Below, piece by piece: positions 1 through 8,364 of a DNA stretch of 48,534 nt. Position 1 is the first letter of the stretch; every line of letters begins with the position of its first letter. The notes beneath the pieces were generated by a model. That model saw nothing but the letters and a program-made list of their open reading frames with translations, made no database searches and had not been told where the DNA came from. Source of the DNA: Methylobacterium sp. J-026 (GTDB lineage Bacteria > Pseudomonadota > Alphaproteobacteria > Rhizobiales > Beijerinckiaceae); assembly GCF_022829585.1 (NCBI RefSeq), contig NZ_JAKSYC010000128.1:1-48534 (forward strand). The letters are read 5' to 3'. The translations under genes and the position numbers were made by a program.

Positions 1-2
1 CG

Positions 3-233
3 GCGGCGGTGGAGCAGCAGGGCGCGGCCACCCAGGAGATCGTGCGCAATGTCGGCCAGGCGACGGCCGGAACGCAGCAGGTCACCGGCAACATCGCCGG
101 CGTCGCCCAGGCCTCGGAGCAGACCGGCCGGGCGGCCGACCACGTTCTCACGGCGGCCACGGACCTGTCGCGCCACGCCGAGCAGCTCTCGGCCGAGGTC
201 GAAAGGTTCCTCAGCACCGTGCGGGCGGCCTGA
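3..233 (+). CDS. Methyl-accepting chemotaxis protein, C-terminal fragment
   Basis: Only the last 76 or so residues lie in the window; the gene starts beyond the left edge. The visible part is low-complexity helical sequence rich in Ala, Gln, Thr and Val (QQGAATQEIVRNV, then NIAGVAQASEQTG), followed by a helix ending VERFLSTVRAA. This is the usual distal half of a chemoreceptor signalling hairpin: the stretch EQQGAATQEI is the common end of the methyl-accepting coiled coil, and the VxxFL(x)xVR tail is typical of alphaproteobacterial receptors. Such proteins control CheA autophosphorylation in response to a ligand or redox signal. The sensor domain and membrane segments are outside the window, so the signal cannot be inferred. 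The gene stops at TGA and the next gene is convergent. Confidence 0.85.
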   Translation, partial: AAVEQQGAATQEIVRNVGQATAGTQQVTGNIAGVAQASEQTGRAADHVLTAATDLSRHAEQLSAEVERFLSTVRAA

Positions 234-259
234 GGGACCGGGTTCCGGCCCCGGCGATC

Positions 260-589
260 TCAGTTCGGCGTCGCGATCGCGCTCAGCGGCGTCCAGTAGC
301 AGCGGTCCTGCGCGCCCTCCGGGGCGAGGCAGCCGTAGCTCATCGTCCGGGATTCCAGCCGGACCGCCTCTCCGGGCTTCCAGGACCGGCACTCGCCGCT
401 GGCGAGACTGCCCCGCAGGAGTTGCCCGAAGCCCGACTCGTCGCCCGCCATGACCAGCTTGAACAGGCGGTCCGTGACCTCCTGGCTGTGGCAGCCGAAC
501 CGCCCCTGGACGATCGTCTCGGCTGCGGCGGGCCGGGACAGGGACGCGGCGAGCGCGAGGGCGGCGAAGGCGGGGAGGGCGAGACGCAT
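260..589 (-). CDS. Small exported protein, four cysteines, unknown function
   Basis: This 109-residue protein has a clear Sec signal peptide: MRLALP, a hydrophobic Ala/Leu core, then an AAA-ET cleavage site near residue 23. The mature part is about 86 residues with four cysteines (near residues 33, 67, 87 and 97), enough for two disulfides, which fits a periplasmic location. I do not recognise a family. The start at 589 was chosen because it begins exactly at the signal peptide; the open frame continues upstream only as a shadow of the mazG region. It is convergent with the chemoreceptor and separated from mazG by about 190 bases carrying palindromic repeats. Confidence 0.65.
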   Translation of the reverse strand: MRLALPAFAALALAASLSRPAAAETIVQGRFGCHSQEVTDRLFKLVMAGDESGFGQLLRGSLASGECRSWKPGEAVRLESRTMSYGCLAPEGAQDRCYWTPLSAIATPN

Positions 590-670
590 GGGCGGAACAT
601 ATCCGCCGGTCGGGGCCTGTCGAGCCCTCGGGGATCGCCGCGCCCCGCGCAGGATCGTCGCGCCGGCCCG

Positions 671-782
671 GCCCATCGTCCCTTCCGGAAGCCGGCCACC
701 ACCTTTCGGGACGATGCGCTCGCTTTCCGATCCGCATCGTCTCGTTCCGAAAGCCGGTCTCCACCTTTCGGGACGATGCGCT
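671..782. repeat. Two tandem REP-like palindromic units (62-base period)
   Basis: The 22-base segment CCACCTTTCGGGACGATGCG plus CT occurs at 699-720 and again at 761-782. Each copy is the right arm of an imperfect hairpin. In the second unit GCATCGTC...CCGAAAG (from 734) pairs with CTTTCGG-GACGATGC (766-780); in the first, CATCGTCCCTTCCGGAAG (from about 673) faces the same right arm. The last bases overlap the mazG stop codon. The arrangement resembles repetitive extragenic palindromes lying just 3' of a gene, which often influence mRNA stability or termination. Confidence 0.6.
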
Positions 783-1677
783 ACCCGGTCCGATGATCCC
801 CCTCGTCGCGCTTCGCCGCCTGCCAGGCGGCCTCCATGGCGGGCAGGTCCGACCGGCCGAGGTCCCCGCCGGCCGCCCGCAGATGCGCGGCCATGGCGGC
901 GAAGCGGCGCTCGAACTTGGCGGTGCCGTCGCGCAGGGCCGCCTCCGGATCGATCCCGGCATGGCGGGCGAGATTGGCCACCGCAAACAGGAGGTCGCCG
1001 ATCTCTTCGGCGACGGCCGTCCGGTCGGCCGCCGCCAGGGCCTCGGCGACCTCGTCGGTCTCCTCCCGGACCTTGCCGACCACCTGGGCGGCGTCGTCCC
1101 AGTCGAAGCCGTAGGCGGCCGCCCGCCGGGAGATCTTTTCCGCCCGGGCCAGAGCCGGGAGCGCGCGGGCGACCCCGTCCAGCGGGTCCGGCGCGGAGTC
1201 CGCCGCCGCCCGGGCCGCCCGCTCCTGCGCCTTGATCGCCGCCCATTGCGCCTCGACCTGCGCCGGATCGCGCAGCGGCGACCCCGCCGGAAGCAGCGTC
1301 CCGTCCGGCGCGAACACGTGCGGATGGCGGCGCACCAGCTTGTCGCCGATCGCCCGGGCCACGTCGTCGAACGCGAAGGCGCCCTGCTCCTCGGCCATGC
1401 GGGCGTGGAACACCACCTGCAGGAGCAGGTCGCCGAGTTCGTCGCGCAGGTCGTCCCGGTCGCCGCGCGCCACCGCGTCGGCGACCTCGTAGGCCTCCTC
1501 GATCGTGTAGGGCACGATGCTGGCCGGGGTCTGCGCCACGTCCCAGGCGCAGCCGCGGACGGGGTCGCGCAGCACCGCCATCAGGCCCAGGAGCCTGCCC
1601 AGGGGGGGCTCCGCCGGCGCCCCCCCGGTGGGCGCCCCGGCGCCACCGGATCGGCCCGTCTCGCGTGTCTCGCTCAT
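781..1677 (-). CDS. mazG: Nucleoside triphosphate pyrophosphohydrolase MazG
   Basis: MazG hydrolyses (d)NTPs to the monophosphate and pyrophosphate, cleaning nucleotide pools and, in some bacteria, lowering (p)ppGpp. The 298-residue product contains two MazG-type four-helix domains. The first carries EEAYE followed by DELGDLL, and the second carries EETDEVAEAL followed by EEIGDLLFAV; together these form the EExxE...ExxD magnesium sites. The start at 1677 (MSETRE) was preferred over the longer frame to 1764 because residues before it are low-complexity and Arg-rich. The Pro/Gly/Ala-rich N-terminal 25 residues before PLGRLLGLMAVLRDP are typical linker. It is a single-gene unit with REP-like repeats at its 3' end. 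Confidence 0.92.
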   Translation of the reverse strand: MSETRETGRSGGAGAPTGGAPAEPPLGRLLGLMAVLRDPVRGCAWDVAQTPASIVPYTIEEAYEVADAVARGDRDDLRDELGDLLLQVVFHARMAEEQGAFAFDDVARAIGDKLVRRHPHVFAPDGTLLPAGSPLRDPAQVEAQWAAIKAQERAARAAADSAPDPLDGVARALPALARAEKISRRAAAYGFDWDDAAQVVGKVREETDEVAEALAAADRTAVAEEIGDLLFAVANLARHAGIDPEAALRDGTAKFERRFAAMAAHLRAAGGDLGRSDLPAMEAAWQAAKRDEGDHRTG

Positions 1678-1789
1678 GCCGGTGGCGTTAGCGCATCGCC
1701 CCGGAAACCGGAACCGGAACGATGGGCGGATGTCGCGACGGGCATCGCGTCCGTCGAACGCCAACGACCGCCGGATACCCGCGCACGCG

Positions 1790-2023
1790 TCAGGTCCGGA
1801 CGGCGCGCTCGCGCACCTGCTCGGCCTGCAGGGCGTTGAGATAGCCGGTGAGGCGTCCGCTGACCGCCGGGTCGGCGCATTGCACCCAGAGCGGGGCCGG
1901 CAGCGCCCGGACGGGCAGGCGCAGCAGGAACGCCTCGGCCGACAGGGCCGCCTCCCGCTCGGAGGCGGCGGCCAGCAGCCGGGCCCCTGCCTGCGTGCCG
2001 ATCAGGATCGCGATCGTGGCCAT
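1790..2023 (-). CDS. Small conserved-looking hypothetical protein (77 aa)
   Basis: The 77-residue product starts at ATG 2023 (MATIAILIG) and ends VRERAVRT. It has Ala/Leu-rich amphipathic helices with an alternating acidic/basic pattern, a single Cys (WVQCADP) and no signal peptide or transmembrane segment. Codon positions look like its neighbours (strong third-position GC), which is the main support for it being a gene. I do not recognise the family. No strong ribosome binding site is visible. A block of four 14-base tandem repeats lies 40-96 bases upstream and could be its regulatory region. Confidence 0.5.
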   Translation of the reverse strand: MATIAILIGTQAGARLLAAASEREAALSAEAFLLRLPVRALPAPLWVQCADPAVSGRLTGYLNALQAEQVRERAVRT

Positions 2024-2063
2024 TGGTGATCATCCGCTTTCGGACGACAACGGCACGAGAGCC

Positions 2064-2119
2064 GCAAGTGTTGCGCGGCAAGTGTTACGCGGCAAGTGTT
2101 GTGCTGGAAGTGTCGCGCC
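2064..2119. repeat. Four tandem 14-base repeats, candidate operator array
   Basis: Four head-to-tail copies of 14 bases are seen: GCAAGTGTTGCGCG, GCAAGTGTTACGCG, GCAAGTGTTGTGCT and GGAAGTGTCGCGCC. The core GCAAGTGTT is invariant in the first three. The array sits in the short gap between the 3' end of the glycosyltransferase gene and the start of the 77-aa gene, both on the minus strand. Confidence 0.75.
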
Positions 2120-2146
2120 GGATTCAGCGCGCCGGGCGGATGCAGA

Positions 2147-4069
2147 TCATGAGAACGCGCGATCCCGCGCCGGGGGCTGCCCGCGGGTGTGACCCGGGGC
2201 CTCGTCCCGAAGGGCGGTTGCCGGGACGGCGCGCACGGGTCGCAGCCGGCCGCTCCGGGACGTGCGCGCCAGGCCGTGCGGGGTCTTGTTCCAGCGTTCG
2301 GGGGCGCGGACCAGCTCGATCAGCGCCAGCCACGCCGCCACGCTGACCAGGAGGAAATAGGCGGGCATCAACGGGACCGATTGGGCGAGGTCGCCCCAGC
2401 CGCGCCGGGCGCAGCCGAGCAGGGCCGGGAGGATCAGGGCGACGAGCCCGGTCCCAAACAGGGTGATCGCGAGCCCCGTGGCGAGATTGTCGAGGAAGAC
2501 GGGGGCGGCCGGGATCTCGCGGACCAGGAAGGCCCAGGCCGCCGCGGCGAGGCACACCGGATAGGCCAGCGCCGAGGCCACGGTGCCCGGAACCAGGGCC
2601 ACGGCGCAGAGCATGTCCAACGCCCCGAGGCGGCGCGCATTGGCCAGCGGATGGCGCCCGTGGGTGAGGCTGGTCTGGACCAGGCCCTTCAGCCAGCGGG
2701 TGCGCTGGGCGAGCCACGGCCCGAACCGGGCGGGCGCCTCCTCGATGGTCGCGCTCGGCAGGTCGCCGACCGTGTAGCCCGCGAGCGCCAGCCGGATCCC
2801 GAGATCGGCGTCCTCGGTCACGTTCGCGGGGTCCCAGCCGCGCAGGGCCCGCAGCACCCGGGTGCGCAGGTGCATCGAGGTGCCGCCGAGGGGGACCGGC
2901 AGGCCGCACCGCGCGAGCGCCGGGTTCAGCACGTCGAACAGGCCGGCATATTCCAGGGCGAAGGCGCGGCTGAGCCAGGAATCGCCGGCATTGTCGATCA
3001 CGAGCCGGCCCTGGAGGCAGGCGGTCCGCTCGGGCAGGCGCGCGAACAGCGCGGCGGCCAGCCGCAACTGCCCGGGATCGGGGGCGTCCTCGGCGTCGTA
3101 GACGGTGAGCAGGTCCCCGCGGGCGAGCGGCAGGGCGGCGTTGAGCGCCCGCGGCTTGGTGCGCGGGCCGCCCGGCGGCACCGTGATCACCTCGAACCGG
3201 GCGGGCAGGGGCACGCGGGCGAGCGCCGCCCGGGTCTCCCGGTCGCCGGCCTCCAGCAGCAGCTTGATGTCGAGCTTGGCCGGGGGATAGTCGAGGGCCG
3301 CCAGCGCCCGGAGCAGGGCCGGCACCACCGCCGCCTCCCGGTGGAGGGGGACGAGGATCGTGTAGACCGGGAGGTCGGCATCGGCGAGGGGCGGCACCTC
3401 GGCCGTCACCGGGGCCGCGATCACCAGGGCGGCGATGCGGAAGGTCGTCATGGCCAGGAACAGGCTCTGCCCGGCCAGCAGCACCGCGCGGGCGAGGGGC
3501 GCCGGGAGCGCCGCGCACAGGCAGAGCCCCGCGGCGAGGGCGAGGGCGAGGACCAGCAGCCCCCAGTAGGCCGGCTCCCGCGCGGTCGCGCGCTCGGGCG
3601 CGTGCCGCGCCAGGTCGTTGGCCGCGTGATTCGCCACCTGCGCGGGGATCGCGGCGAACACGGCCTCGCGCAGGTGGGTCGGGCTGGTCAGGGCCGGCAG
3701 GCCGGTCCGGCGCGGGCGGTCGAGCAGGTCGGCGATCACCCGGCCGCGGGGCGCCAGCACGCAGGGGACAACCGACGGGACAACCGACCCGAGCGCCAGG
3801 GGCGCGAGACCGGCGACCAGGCTCTCGGGGAAGCGCAGGCCCGGGCCGAACGGGATCGGCCCGTCGAGGTAGGGGGTGCCGAGCGCCCGGGCCAGGGCCC
3901 GGTAATACGCCGCCTCGTCCATCAGGCCGGCATTCAGGAGCGCGGTCGCCGCGTCGGTGCCGGCCGCGGCCGCGTCGGCGGCCGCCCGGTCCAGCAACCG
4001 CCCGTCCACGCCCTCGGCGCGCAGGAACGCGATCTCCGGCGGCAACGCGTGGGGAGACTGGAACGGCAC
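2147..4069 (-). CDS. Membrane GT2 glycosyltransferase with GspE-N-like front domain
   Basis: This is a processive-type family 2 glycosyltransferase, probably polymerising or exporting a surface polysaccharide at the inner membrane; substrate unknown. Residue numbers run from GTG 4069. Residues about 15-110 resemble the N-terminal domain of type II secretion ATPases (LLDRAAADAAAAGTD, then YYRALARALGTPYLDG), a fold that in MshE binds cyclic di-GMP. Two membrane helices follow (about 170-225), then the GT-A domain: VYTILVPLHRE (~235), DAEDAPDPGQL (~323), GTSMHLRT (~397), TEDADLG (~418) and QRTRWLKG (~455), the D,D,D,QxxRW signature. Three or four more helices follow, ending in an Arg/Pro-rich tail. 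The start at 4069 has GGGGGAG seven bases upstream; the frame is open to 4195, but that would overlap the divergent neighbour's start by 82 bases. Confidence 0.85.
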   Translation of the reverse strand: MPFQSPHALPPEIAFLRAEGVDGRLLDRAAADAAAAGTDAATALLNAGLMDEAAYYRALARALGTPYLDGPIPFGPGLRFPESLVAGLAPLALGSVVPSVVPCVLAPRGRVIADLLDRPRRTGLPALTSPTHLREAVFAAIPAQVANHAANDLARHAPERATAREPAYWGLLVLALALAAGLCLCAALPAPLARAVLLAGQSLFLAMTTFRIAALVIAAPVTAEVPPLADADLPVYTILVPLHREAAVVPALLRALAALDYPPAKLDIKLLLEAGDRETRAALARVPLPARFEVITVPPGGPRTKPRALNAALPLARGDLLTVYDAEDAPDPGQLRLAAALFARLPERTACLQGRLVIDNAGDSWLSRAFALEYAGLFDVLNPALARCGLPVPLGGTSMHLRTRVLRALRGWDPANVTEDADLGIRLALAGYTVGDLPSATIEEAPARFGPWLAQRTRWLKGLVQTSLTHGRHPLANARRLGALDMLCAVALVPGTVASALAYPVCLAAAAWAFLVREIPAAPVFLDNLATGLAITLFGTGLVALILPALLGCARRGWGDLAQSVPLMPAYFLLVSVAAWLALIELVRAPERWNKTPHGLARTSRSGRLRPVRAVPATALRDEAPGHTRGQPPARDRAFS

Positions 4070-4113
4070 GCCGGCGCTCCCCCGGTGGCTCCAGGTCGTG
4101 ATAGAGGAGGGGG

Positions 4114-5064
4114 GTGAGCCAGTCCCCAGCCCCGCGCTCCGAGAGGAGCATCGCCCCCGCCCCGCCGTCAAGAGGCGGGCGGACAGGATTCCCATGGCGG
4201 GTCGCGGCGGTCGTGGTCGCCGCCGCCCTCTGCACCGGACCGCGCCCCGCCGCCGCCGCGCCGCCGGAGCCGCAGAGTGCCACCCCTGGCACCCCCGCCG
4301 TCACGGTCCCGGATTTCTGGAACCCGCGCAGCCGCGGCGAGCGGGTGGAGGCGCCCCAGACCGGCCGGGCGGTCCGCTTCCTCACCGACGACGAGTTCCC
4401 GCCGCTGCACTTCGCCGGCCCCGACGGCAACCCGACGGGTTTCGTGGTCGAGCTCGCCCGGGCCGTCTGCGAGAAGCTGACGATCCCCTGCACGGTGCAG
4501 GCGCGCCGCTTCGACACCCTGCTCGACGCGCTGGACGGCAAGCAGGGCGACGTGGTCGCGGCGGCGATCCCCCTGACGGCGAAGCTGCGGGAGAAATTCC
4601 TGACGACCCGGCCGTATTTCCGGTGGCCGGCCCGCTTCGCCGCCCGGGCCGACAGGGGCCTGCCGCTCCCCTCGGCGGCGGCGCTCGCCGGCCGGAGCGT
4701 CGGCGTGATCGACAACAGCGCCCACGCGGCCTACCTCAAGGCGTTCTTCCCGAAGGCCGTCCCGAAGGACTTCACCGATCTTGCGGCGGCCGAGGGCGCG
4801 CTCAAGCGCGGCGAGATCGACTACCTCTTCGCCGACGGCCTCAACCTCGCCCTCTATGTCGGCGGCCAGGAGGCGGACGCGTGCTGCGCGCTCACCGGCG
4901 GCGACTACCTGGAGAACCGCTATTTCGGCGAGGGGATCGGCCTGATCACCCGCCAGGAGGACGCGGCCCTGTCCCGGGCGCTGGACGACGCGCTGCAGCG
5001 GGTCTGGGACGACGGGAAGTACACCGAACTGTACCTGCGGTTCTTCCCGGTGAGCCCGTTCTGA
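4114..5064 (+). CDS. Family 3 extracellular solute-binding protein
   Basis: This 316-residue periplasmic binding protein of the amino-acid/polar-compound type (SBP_bac_3) starts at GTG 4114 with a strong GAGGAGG just upstream. A long signal peptide (Arg-rich start, FPWRVAAVVVAAALC core, AAAA-PPEP cleavage) precedes the two-lobe domain: VRFLTDDEFPPLHFAG, GNPTGFVVELARAVCEKL and DVVAAAIPLTAKLREKFLTT in lobe 1; AGRSVGVIDNSAHAAYLK in lobe 2; C-terminal DDGKYTELYLRFFP. No ABC permease or ATPase adjoins it. It may therefore serve a remote transporter or act as a sensor partner. It is divergent from the glycosyltransferase with only about 44 bases between starts, so the two promoters overlap. Confidence 0.85.
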   Translation: MSQSPAPRSERSIAPAPPSRGGRTGFPWRVAAVVVAAALCTGPRPAAAAPPEPQSATPGTPAVTVPDFWNPRSRGERVEAPQTGRAVRFLTDDEFPPLHFAGPDGNPTGFVVELARAVCEKLTIPCTVQARRFDTLLDALDGKQGDVVAAAIPLTAKLREKFLTTRPYFRWPARFAARADRGLPLPSAAALAGRSVGVIDNSAHAAYLKAFFPKAVPKDFTDLAAAEGALKRGEIDYLFADGLNLALYVGGQEADACCALTGGDYLENRYFGEGIGLITRQEDAALSRALDDALQRVWDDGKYTELYLRFFPVSPF

Positions 5065-5127
5065 GGGCTTTCATCGCGGCGGGGAATCGGGAACCCTGCC
5101 CGCCGGGCTTCGGCTGTCGGAGGCACC

Positions 5128-5355
5128 ATGACGGATCTTCTCGAACAGGCCGTGGCGAAGGCGCGCGACCTGTCTCCGGACCTGGAGGACGCGATCGCGC
5201 GCCTGATGCTGGCCTTCGTGGGGGATGAGGACTCGGTCTACCAGTTCACCCCGGAGGAGGCGGCGGAGCAGGACGAAGCCGACGCCGAGGAGGCCCGCGG
5301 CGAATATGCCACCGATGCGGAAGTCCGCGCCATCTGGGCGAAGTATGGCCTGTGA
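5128..5355 (+). CDS. Type II antitoxin (RelB/ParD-like) of a broken TA module
   Basis: The 75-residue protein has a helical N-terminus (MTDLLEQAVAKARDL), an acidic middle (EEAAEQDEADAEEARG) and the ending AEVRAIWAKYGL. That ending is common in small rhizobial antitoxins paired with RelE/ParE toxins. Acidic C-terminal regions of this class wrap and inhibit the toxin. A good ribosome binding site, GGAGG, lies six bases before the ATG. Its stop TGA overlaps the GTG of the following toxin remnant in a GTGA junction, showing the pair was translationally coupled. The toxin is now disrupted (see next entry), leaving an orphan antitoxin. Confidence 0.75.
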   Translation: MTDLLEQAVAKARDLSPDLEDAIARLMLAFVGDEDSVYQFTPEEAAEQDEADAEEARGEYATDAEVRAIWAKYGL

Positions 5356-5574
5356 GGCTGCGGCTGACCCGCACCGCCGCGCGCCAGCTCGATCACGTGC
5401 TGGCCGATATCACGCGCCATCATCCGGCGGGTGCCGACGCCGCCAGACGACTGACCGGCGTGGCATTCGGCGCATCGTCGTGACACCTTACCCCTACATC
5501 AGACCTATCGCGTCGGTTCCGATGAAGTCATCGTGCGCAGCATCCGGCACACGGCGCGGCGGCCGATAGCTTGA
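5352..5574 (+). pseudogene. Decayed ParE/RelE toxin gene
   Basis: Starting at GTG 5352, frame 1 reads VRLRLTRTAARQLDHVLADI and stops at the TGA near 5480 after 43 codons: a normal ParE N-terminus. The expected remainder continues in two other frames of the same strand. TDRRGIRRIVVTPYPY is the usual central strand (about 5457-5505), and YRVGSDEVIVRSIRHTARRP is the typical C-terminal strand plus RRP end (to 5574). About 25-30 residues between the first helix and the central strand are absent, and two frameshifts separate the pieces. This is therefore a toxin inactivated by a deletion and frameshifts, not a short intact gene. Confidence is high for decay and moderate for exact boundaries. Confidence 0.75.
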
Positions 5575-5697
5575 GCGACACGCCCGCAACAGGGCGCCTG
5601 CGGGTGAGCGGGTCTTCGCATTGCACCGCCGGGCGTTCCGCTCCGGTGCGAACCGCTCTAGGGTGCGCGCGTCCACATCGCGTTCATCCCAAAAGAC

Positions 5698-7398
5698 ATG
5701 CAAGCCGCGCCCCCAGCCCTGACCCTCGACCCCGACACCATCGAGGCCGCCGCCAACGCCGCCGCCTGGCCCTTCGAGGAGGCGCGCAAGCTCGTGGCGC
5801 GGCTGGAGAAATCGGGCAAGACCGAGGTGCTGTTCGAGACCGGCTACGGCCCCTCGGGGCTGCCGCATATCGGCACCTTCGGGGAGGTCGCCCGCACCTC
5901 CATGGTGCGGCACGCCTTCCGGGTTCTGACCCGCGACGCGGTGCCGACCCGGCTGCTCGCCTTCTCGGACGACATGGACGGGCTGCGTAAGGTCCCCGAC
6001 AACGTCCCGAACCGGGCGATGCTCACCGCCCATCTCAACCAGCCGCTGACCCGGGTGCCGGACCCGTTTTCCACCCATGACAGCTTCGGGGCGCACAACA
6101 ACGCCGAGCTGCGCCGCTTCCTCGACGCCTTCGGCTTCGCCTACGAATTCGCCTCGGCCACCGACTACTACAGGGCGGGCCGGTTCGACGCGGTGCTACT
6201 GCGGGTGCTGGAGCGCTACGATTCCGTGATGGAGATCATGCTGCCGTCCCTGCGCGCCGAGCGCTCGGCGAGCTACTCCCCGTTCCTGCCGCTCCACCCG
6301 GTCACCGGCCACGTGATGCAGGTGCCGATCGACGCGGTGAAGGCGCAGAGCGGCACCATCGTGTGGCGTGATCCCGCCACGGGCGAGCGCTACGAGACCC
6401 CGGTGACCGGCGGCCACGCCAAGCTGCAATGGAAGCCCGACTGGGCGATGCGCTGGGTGGCGCTGGGCGTCGATTACGAAATGGCCGGCAAGGACCTGAT
6501 CGATTCGGTCAAGCTCTCCGGCAGGATCGCCCGGGCGCTCGGCGGCGAGCCCCCGGAGGGCTTCAACTACGAACTCTTCCTCGACGAGAAGGGCCAGAAG
6601 ATCTCGAAGTCGAAGGGCAACGGCCTGACCATCGACGACTGGCTGAAATACGGCACGCCGGACTCGCTCGCCCTGTTCATGTACAACAAGCCCCGCGAGG
6701 CCAAGCGGCTGTTCTTCGACGTGATCCCGCGTCACGTGGACGAGTATATCGGCTTCCTCGACCGCTATGCCGGCCAGGACGCCAAGCTCCGGCTCGGCAA
6801 CCCGGTCTGGCACCTGCACGCCGGCAAACCGCCCGAGCCCGAGCGGGTCGAGGGCGCGAGCCTGACCTTCGCGATGCTGCTCAACCTCGCCGCGGTGGCC
6901 AACACCGAGGATCCGGCCGTGCTGTGGGGCTTCATCCGCCGCTACGCGCCGCAGACCGGGCCGGAGACCCATCCGGGCCTCGACCGGCTGGTGGTCCACG
7001 CGCTGAAGTACTTTTCGGATTTCGTGCGGCCCGCCAAGACCTACCGGGAACCGACGCCCGAGGAGCGGGCGGCCCTGGCGGATCTCTCGGAGACGCTCGA
7101 GGGCCATGCCGGCTCCACCGATCCGGAGGCCCTGCAGGCGGCGGTCTACGAGGTCGGGCGGCGCCACTTCCCCGACACGTCCGGCAAGGCCAAGAGCCCG
7201 GACGGGCGGCCCGGCGTGTCGCAGGCGTGGTTCACGAGCCTGTACAACGTGCTGTTCGGCGAGGCCCGGGGCCCGCGCTTCGGCTCCTTCGTGGCGCTCT
7301 ACGGGGTGGCGGAAACCCGCGCGCTGATCGACGCCGCCCTGTCCGGCGCCCTGGTGGCCGAGCACGAAGCCTTCGCGGCCGGCGGGACGGTCGCGTGA
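5698..7398 (+). CDS. lysS: Lysyl-tRNA synthetase, class I
   Basis: This 566-residue class I (archaeal-type) LysRS charges tRNA-Lys with lysine. The Rossmann-fold signature [10 protein letters not shown] is at residues 51-60 (HIGH motif) and KISKSKG at 301-307 (KMSKS motif). The N-terminal [16 protein letters not shown] and the long alpha-helical anticodon-binding C-terminus are family-typical, as is the length. Alphaproteobacteria commonly carry this class I enzyme instead of class II LysS. The start at ATG 5698 has no strong Shine-Dalgarno visible. The stop overlaps the GTG of the next gene (GTGA), so the downstream flavoprotein is probably co-translated. Confidence 0.95.
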   Translation: MQAAPPALTLDPDTIEAAANAAAWPFEEARKLVARLEKSGKTEVLFETGYGPSGLPHIGTFGEVARTSMVRHAFRVLTRDAVPTRLLAFSDDMDGLRKVPDNVPNRAMLTAHLNQPLTRVPDPFSTHDSFGAHNNAELRRFLDAFGFAYEFASATDYYRAGRFDAVLLRVLERYDSVMEIMLPSLRAERSASYSPFLPLHPVTGHVMQVPIDAVKAQSGTIVWRDPATGERYETPVTGGHAKLQWKPDWAMRWVALGVDYEMAGKDLIDSVKLSGRIARALGGEPPEGFNYELFLDEKGQKISKSKGNGLTIDDWLKYGTPDSLALFMYNKPREAKRLFFDVIPRHVDEYIGFLDRYAGQDAKLRLGNPVWHLHAGKPPEPERVEGASLTFAMLLNLAAVANTEDPAVLWGFIRRYAPQTGPETHPGLDRLVVHALKYFSDFVRPAKTYREPTPEERAALADLSETLEGHAGSTDPEALQAAVYEVGRRHFPDTSGKAKSPDGRPGVSQAWFTSLYNVLFGEARGPRFGSFVALYGVAETRALIDAALSGALVAEHEAFAAGGTVA

Positions 7399-8015
7399 GC
7401 GGGGTGATCATCGACAGCCTCGCGGCGCTGGAGGCGATCTACCACACGCCCCCGGCGCCCGCCTCCACCGCCAAGGTGGCGGCCACGGTCACACCGGATT
7501 ACGCGGCGCTGATCGCCGCCTCGCCCTTCGCGGTGCTGGCGACGAGCGGTCCCGAGGGACTTGATTGCAGCCCGCGCGGGGACGGCCCGGGCTTCGTGCG
7601 GGTCGCCGATCCGCGCACGCTGATCCTGCCCGACCGGCGCGGCAACAACCGGATCGATTCCCTGCGCAACATCGTGCGCGATCCCCGGGTGGCGCTGCTG
7701 TTCCTGATCCCCGGCTCGGGCACGACCCTGCGGGTGAACGGCACGGCCCTGATCTCGGCCGATCCGGATCTGCTGGCGTCCTTCAGCGTCGACGGCCACG
7801 CGCCGCGCACGGCCCTCGTGATCACGGTGAACGAGATCTACTTCCAGTGCGCAAGGGCAATCATCCGGGCGCGACTCTGGGATCCGGACGCCCACGTCGA
7901 TCCGGCACGCCTGCCGAGCCCGGGGGCGATCCTTGCGGCGCTCACCGCCGGAGAGATCGGCGGCCAGCGCTACGACGCGGAATGGCCGGAGCGGGCGGCG
8001 AAGACGATGTGGTGA
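7395..8015 (+). CDS. Pyridoxamine 5'-phosphate oxidase-family flavoprotein
   Basis: The 206-residue product has the split-barrel FMN-binding fold of the PPOX superfamily. Sequence landmarks are [20 protein letters not shown] (start of the barrel), [20 protein letters not shown] (FMN phosphate-binding loop), and [21 protein letters not shown]. These match the general-stress/MSMEG_1061-like subgroup rather than the vitamin B6 enzyme PdxH, whose substrate residues are not apparent. The likely role is a flavin- or F420-like-dependent reductase; substrate unknown. The start GTG 7395 overlaps the lysS stop by four bases, indicating coupling. The C-terminus ends at TGA 8015. Confidence 0.82.
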   Translation: MSGVIIDSLAALEAIYHTPPAPASTAKVAATVTPDYAALIAASPFAVLATSGPEGLDCSPRGDGPGFVRVADPRTLILPDRRGNNRIDSLRNIVRDPRVALLFLIPGSGTTLRVNGTALISADPDLLASFSVDGHAPRTALVITVNEIYFQCARAIIRARLWDPDAHVDPARLPSPGAILAALTAGEIGGQRYDAEWPERAAKTMW

Positions 8016-8040
8016 GGACTGGGTTCGGCAGCCGCCGACG

Positions 8041-8364
8041 CTATGCGACGCCGAGAAATAGCGCGAGTAACCGCGTCACGGCCAACAGGGTCACGTCATC
8101 GAGCCGCCCGATCGGCGGCCCGACTTTCGCCCGCCTGACCGTCATGACCTTGTCGATCTGGACCTGAGACGGCCTTTTCAAGCCGTTTTGGGGTGTTGGC
8201 TGCACGGACAGCCGGATCAGCGGGGCATCCACTTGCGTCGACGAGAGCAGCAGGACCGTCACCGAGTTGGTCTGCACGAAGGTGTCAGCCTGGATCACGA
8301 GTGCCGGACGCGGCTTTCCGAAATCCCCCGCCATGGCGACGGTGACGAGATCGCCGCGTTTCAC
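8041..8364 (-). CDS. mazF: MazF/PemK-family mRNA interferase toxin
   Basis: This 107-residue toxin of the MazF/PemK family cleaves single-stranded RNA at short sequences when released from its antitoxin. It opens MKRGDLVTVAMAGDFGKPRPALVIQAD, containing the Arg-Gly-Asp and the KPRPALV strand typical of MazF. It continues with SVTVLLLSSTQVDAPLIRLSV and RPSQVQIDKVMTVRR, the last covering the conserved D-K region of the active site. Length and order are complete. The start ATG at 8364 overlaps the antitoxin stop (ATGA, four bases). The two genes form a canonical antitoxin-first operon. Confidence 0.92.
   Translation of the reverse strand: MKRGDLVTVAMAGDFGKPRPALVIQADTFVQTNSVTVLLLSSTQVDAPLIRLSVQPTPQNGLKRPSQVQIDKVMTVRRAKVGPPIGRLDDVTLLAVTRLLALFLGVA

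Noticed and set aside
2124..4715. 863-codon minus-strand open frame in another frame
   Set aside because: Overlaps the glycosyltransferase with Arg/Pro/Gly-rich sequence and no motifs; the GT2 motifs sit in the frame ending at 2147.
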